A stretch of DNA of 64,000 nucleotides from Odiellus spinosus (lineage: Eukaryota; Arthropoda; Arachnida; Opiliones; Phalangiidae), in contig OY987226.1 in the NCBI GenBank assembly GCA_963920705.1, positions 11,472,501 to 11,536,500 of the forward strand. The letters are read 5' to 3'. A model generated the notes under the pieces. The model did no database searches, was not told the origin of the DNA, and saw only the letters and a list, made by a program, of their open reading frames with translations. This document shows, piece by piece, positions 61,221-64,000 of this stretch. The translations under genes were made by a program, and so were the position numbers. The stretch's first letter is position 1; every line of letters begins with the position of its first letter.

Positions 61221-61537
61221 CAAGAATCCATTCAGGTTCCATAAGAATATGGGAGCATAGCTTTAGCCTCTGGTACCATCCTCCCAAACTTTGTAACAAA
61301 AGTTCGTCCGCAATTTTCGCAACATTTGTACGCTTAGATCTTTTTTCGGTCGGCTCCATTTTTATTACCCAAAATATTATGTCAAGGTCGTTATTGGCGC
61401 GGGTTAATAATATAATGTCAGGAGCGATTTACTTGAAAAATCGATTCGAAGCGGACGAACTTTTGCTACAAAGTTTGGGAGGATGGTTATTGAATCGCGG
61501 CCCTCCCATATTCTTATGGAACCTGAATGGATTCTTG
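61221..61537 (+). mobile_element. CAAGAATCC-family foldback, copy D
   Basis: Complete copy bounded by CAAGAATCCATTCAGG and CCTGAATGGATTCTTG, flanked by the exact 7-bp duplication ATGTAAG (61,214-61,220 and 61,538-61,544). Orientation and sequence agree closely with copy B. Confidence 0.9.
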
Positions 61538-61544
61538 ATGTAAG

Positions 61545-62059
61545 AGGCTAGCTTAAGCTTGAAATGAGGTTCTTTCTGTAAAGTTTGATATCGGTCGCCG
61601 GTTATTAAAATACGTCTTATTAAATTTTAATATATAATTTAATGTAGGCTATATTAATTTAAAAATACTGGTATACGGTTTTCTACGTTTTGAAATGAGG
61701 CCTTTGATATATAAGATGAAATATTTCTTCTTTTAAAATTGTTACGTTGCCTCGAGTACTTTGATGAAAAGTTTCGGAATTACGCAAGCTGACGTGCGGA
61801 AATCTGAAACCCTCAAGGCCTAATTTGAGAAAGTACAATGATCACAAATAAGAAAACGACATTTTGAAGAAATTGACCATGGGGAGGCGAGAATTGCAGA
61901 GTTTACACGTGTTATTAATAGTATTTATCACATTATTAAAATTAGATGGTGCATAGAGTGATTTTATTGTGTAGTTAACGATATCCTGGCCAACTTCTCT
62001 GTATAATTGCAAGGCTGAGTTACTATTTCCACTAAAACTTAATTTTTTAGTTACTATTT
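61545..62059. other. No gene seen
   Basis: Between copy D and the third satellite-like array. The minus-strand frame at 61,842-62,063 looks spurious. Confidence 0.45.
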
Positions 62060-62420
62060 TCACTACAATTAAGTGCCCGTAACCTTTCTCTACAATTTCC
62101 TAGGCATTACACCATTAGAAAGAAGGCATTTCCTAGATTATTCTTCAATAATAAAATAATGTCTCGCCACTCAAAAAAGAAGCCTCGCCACTAATAGAAA
62201 TATCACAAAATTTCCAAAAATGACCCATATCTTAAAATGCCAGTAACTTTTCTCTGCGACCTCCTAGGCATAAACCGATTGCACTATTAGAAAGTAGACA
62301 TTACGTTTATTATTTTAAGACAATAAAAGTATGTTTCGCCACTCGATAAATGTGTTTCTCCACTCGATAGAAATCGAGCAAAAAGTCCAAAAATGAGACT
62401 TGTATTAAAATGCAATAATT
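62060..62420. repeat. Tandem 190-bp-class repeat, array 3
   Basis: Two units with the block order GCATTACACCATTAGAAAG / ACCGATTGCACTATTAGAAA, GACATT, TTTTAAGACAATAAAAGTAT, GTTTCGCCACTCGATA, GAGCAAAAAGTCC, then ATGCCAGTAACTTTTCTCTG. It is closest to the array at 45,270-45,860. Confidence 0.8.
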
Positions 62421-64000
62421 GACCATGCTAGTGGCCAATGGTCTCTAGGTTAAAAAATGTAAAAATAAAAACTGAGGCGAATTTGTCCTCGAAGGGCCAC
62501 ACGACAGGAGAGTCCAACTTAATCCGGCGGAAATATTATAAACTGCACAAACATGGCCCGATCTCTTTGTTTCGTGTGATGAATTTTCTGAAAGTTGTTA
62601 CGTGCCAGTTTTAAGAACCGTTTTTAAAGGGTACAGCCTCAGAATGCGTAAAAGTATGGGAACAACGTTCATAAAATATGATTGCAATGACCACCTTTTT
62701 TTCTTCACGCGTTACGCAATAAGACAATTCACTTCAGACCCTTTTTAATTAACATAAATAACGTACTCCTTAACGCTCTGAAAAATTAAAAAAAAAAAAA
62801 TTTACAAAAAAATCGCTATAATTATCAAAAGTGTTCTTGTGTACTTAGGTATACTTTTTGAATCCTTGATCTGTAGAATTTCTTTAAAAGCCTCTACTTT
62901 CTTGAGAAAGCCGAGAAAATATACTTGGGTAACTCAATTCCAAATTACAACTAGCGTAAGCGAAAAGCTTACCTTTTTAGTTAAATGATTCTGATCTTCG
63001 AAATAGCACTAAACTTTCTACTCGCCGAAATTTGACCCTGACATCGACCACAATGAAGAGGTGAAAGAAAAAAAAAAGTAAAAAGAAATTCAAAGAAAAC
63101 GGTTTCAACTCGAAGTGATATCGCCGGGAAGTTCAAGTGCTTGTTAAACATTGCTTTCTAGCTTCAAAAGCAGCCGAATCCCACGAAAAAAAAAAAAACT
63201 CCCACATCCTTAAGACACGTTTCCATAGTCGGTCTAATAGCATCAACTTTACATTTAAATGTTTACAAATTTTACATACCAATGCCGCTAAACACGAAAA
63301 TCAAAATCTTACTAAAACTCTTGGTTTTTATTTTTCTTTTCAGAATCATTATCATAATTATACCTTCTACCACTTGTAGAACATCTCAGAAGGACAACGA
63401 TGAGCCAATTGACGATGAGATTATGATTTGGTGGTCCTGAAATGAGAAACCACTAATTCAATTTGCACCAACGTCGCAAAGTGTCAAAAATTATTACCGA
63501 ATGCGTATTTCCAAAAGTGAACAAGTGGCGAAAATTAAATTATGCGTTAATCATAATTGAACTGAACTTTTTTTTTGACGATACACCGTCTTCGAGATCT
63601 TTGGTAAGTAAAAATGTTTTTTTGGGTTTCACAACTCTATCTTTTGAAATATTTTTAATTTTTGGTTGAATGATATAATATCGGACTAAAAATACTAGAA
63701 TTATTAGTATCTTATGACGTTTATTTTTGGCCACTCCGAAAGCCATTGACGCGATGCATTTTCGATTGCTCGGAGAACGGTTGGAGGGGCTTAATAGTTG
63801 TTTAAAAAGCTTTAATAGCTACAGTAGAATTAACATACCCCTTATGGTGCTGTAGTTTCAATTATTCTAGTTTTAAATAGTGAAAGCAATTAATATTTTC
63901 CTGTGTTTAGTTTTTCAATAATAAGTTCTGAATATACCTTAGATTTAATTTTGCTGCTTCATTATGTCGTATTTTAACAACAAAGCATAGTTTAAAAAAA
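62421..64000. other. A/T-rich window end with one weak exon candidate
   Basis: No supported gene. A good acceptor tract (TTTTTATTTTTCTTTTCAG, ending at 63,343) is followed by a 32-codon frame with six Ile codons, then PSTTCRTSQKDNDEPIDDEI and a TGA stop at 63,438-63,440. It could be a terminal exon of an unidentified gene entered in phase 2, but there is no homology or upstream exon to back it. Another GTAAGT donor-like site lies at 63,604. Confidence 0.3.

Overview
The window looks like intron-rich, AT-rich animal DNA, most likely from an arthropod or other protostome. There are no bacterial-style packed genes. The only recognisable cellular gene is split by GT-AG introns, and the remainder is full of short foldback DNA transposons (MITEs), minisatellites and old transposon debris. 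The organism cannot be named from the sequence alone.

Gene content. At 5,021-7,482 (+) lie five exons encoding the carboxy-terminal half of an AMPA-type ionotropic glutamate receptor: M3 with the SYTANLAAF gate, the S2 ligand-binding lobe, M4 and the start of the cytoplasmic tail. The exons for the amino-terminal domain, S1, M1 and the pore loop are not recognisable in bases 1-5,020, so the gene is partial here. Its first intron is almost filled by a minisatellite whose unit length changes from about 47 to 25 to 27 to 24 bp. A degenerate array of CRE-like TGACGTCA motifs lies about 3 kb upstream of the first exon.

Mobile DNA. The only long intact reading frame is a 750-residue IS5/PIF-Harbinger/ISL2EU-like transposase (31,627-33,879, minus). 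It has two zinc-binding motifs, a helix-turn-helix, a DDE catalytic core and a carboxy-terminal SWIM zinc finger. It sits in a 3,782-bp unit (30,988-34,769) bounded by TA dinucleotides and by 769-bp, almost identical inverted arms. The right arm is a mirror copy of the 3' end of the transposase gene and its downstream DNA. A 58-bp perfect palindrome lies at the inner junction. This is the most unusual structure in the window.

Around it are several non-autonomous families whose ends can be set from terminal inverted repeats (TIRs) and target-site duplications (TSDs): a TTAA family (six copies, two with nested insertions); a CAAGAATCC family with 7-bp TSDs (four copies); two further foldbacks with 7-bp TSDs (18,595-19,012 and 23,386-23,666); hAT-like elements (23,157; 28,625; 51,133; a relic at 20,349-22,295; an end at 22,898); a foldback with a 13-bp TSD (47,602-47,918); and several others. 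Tandem or satellite-like repeats occur at 5.3, 15.1, 16.4, 43.1, 45.3 and 62.1 kb. Some look like expansions of MITE-internal sequence.

The long gene-poor stretches (7.5-13 kb, 38.9-42 kb, 51.6-55.3 kb, 55.8-61.2 kb, 62.4-64 kb) hold no coding sequence I can support, apart from a few weak exon or transposase-fragment candidates that are marked as such.
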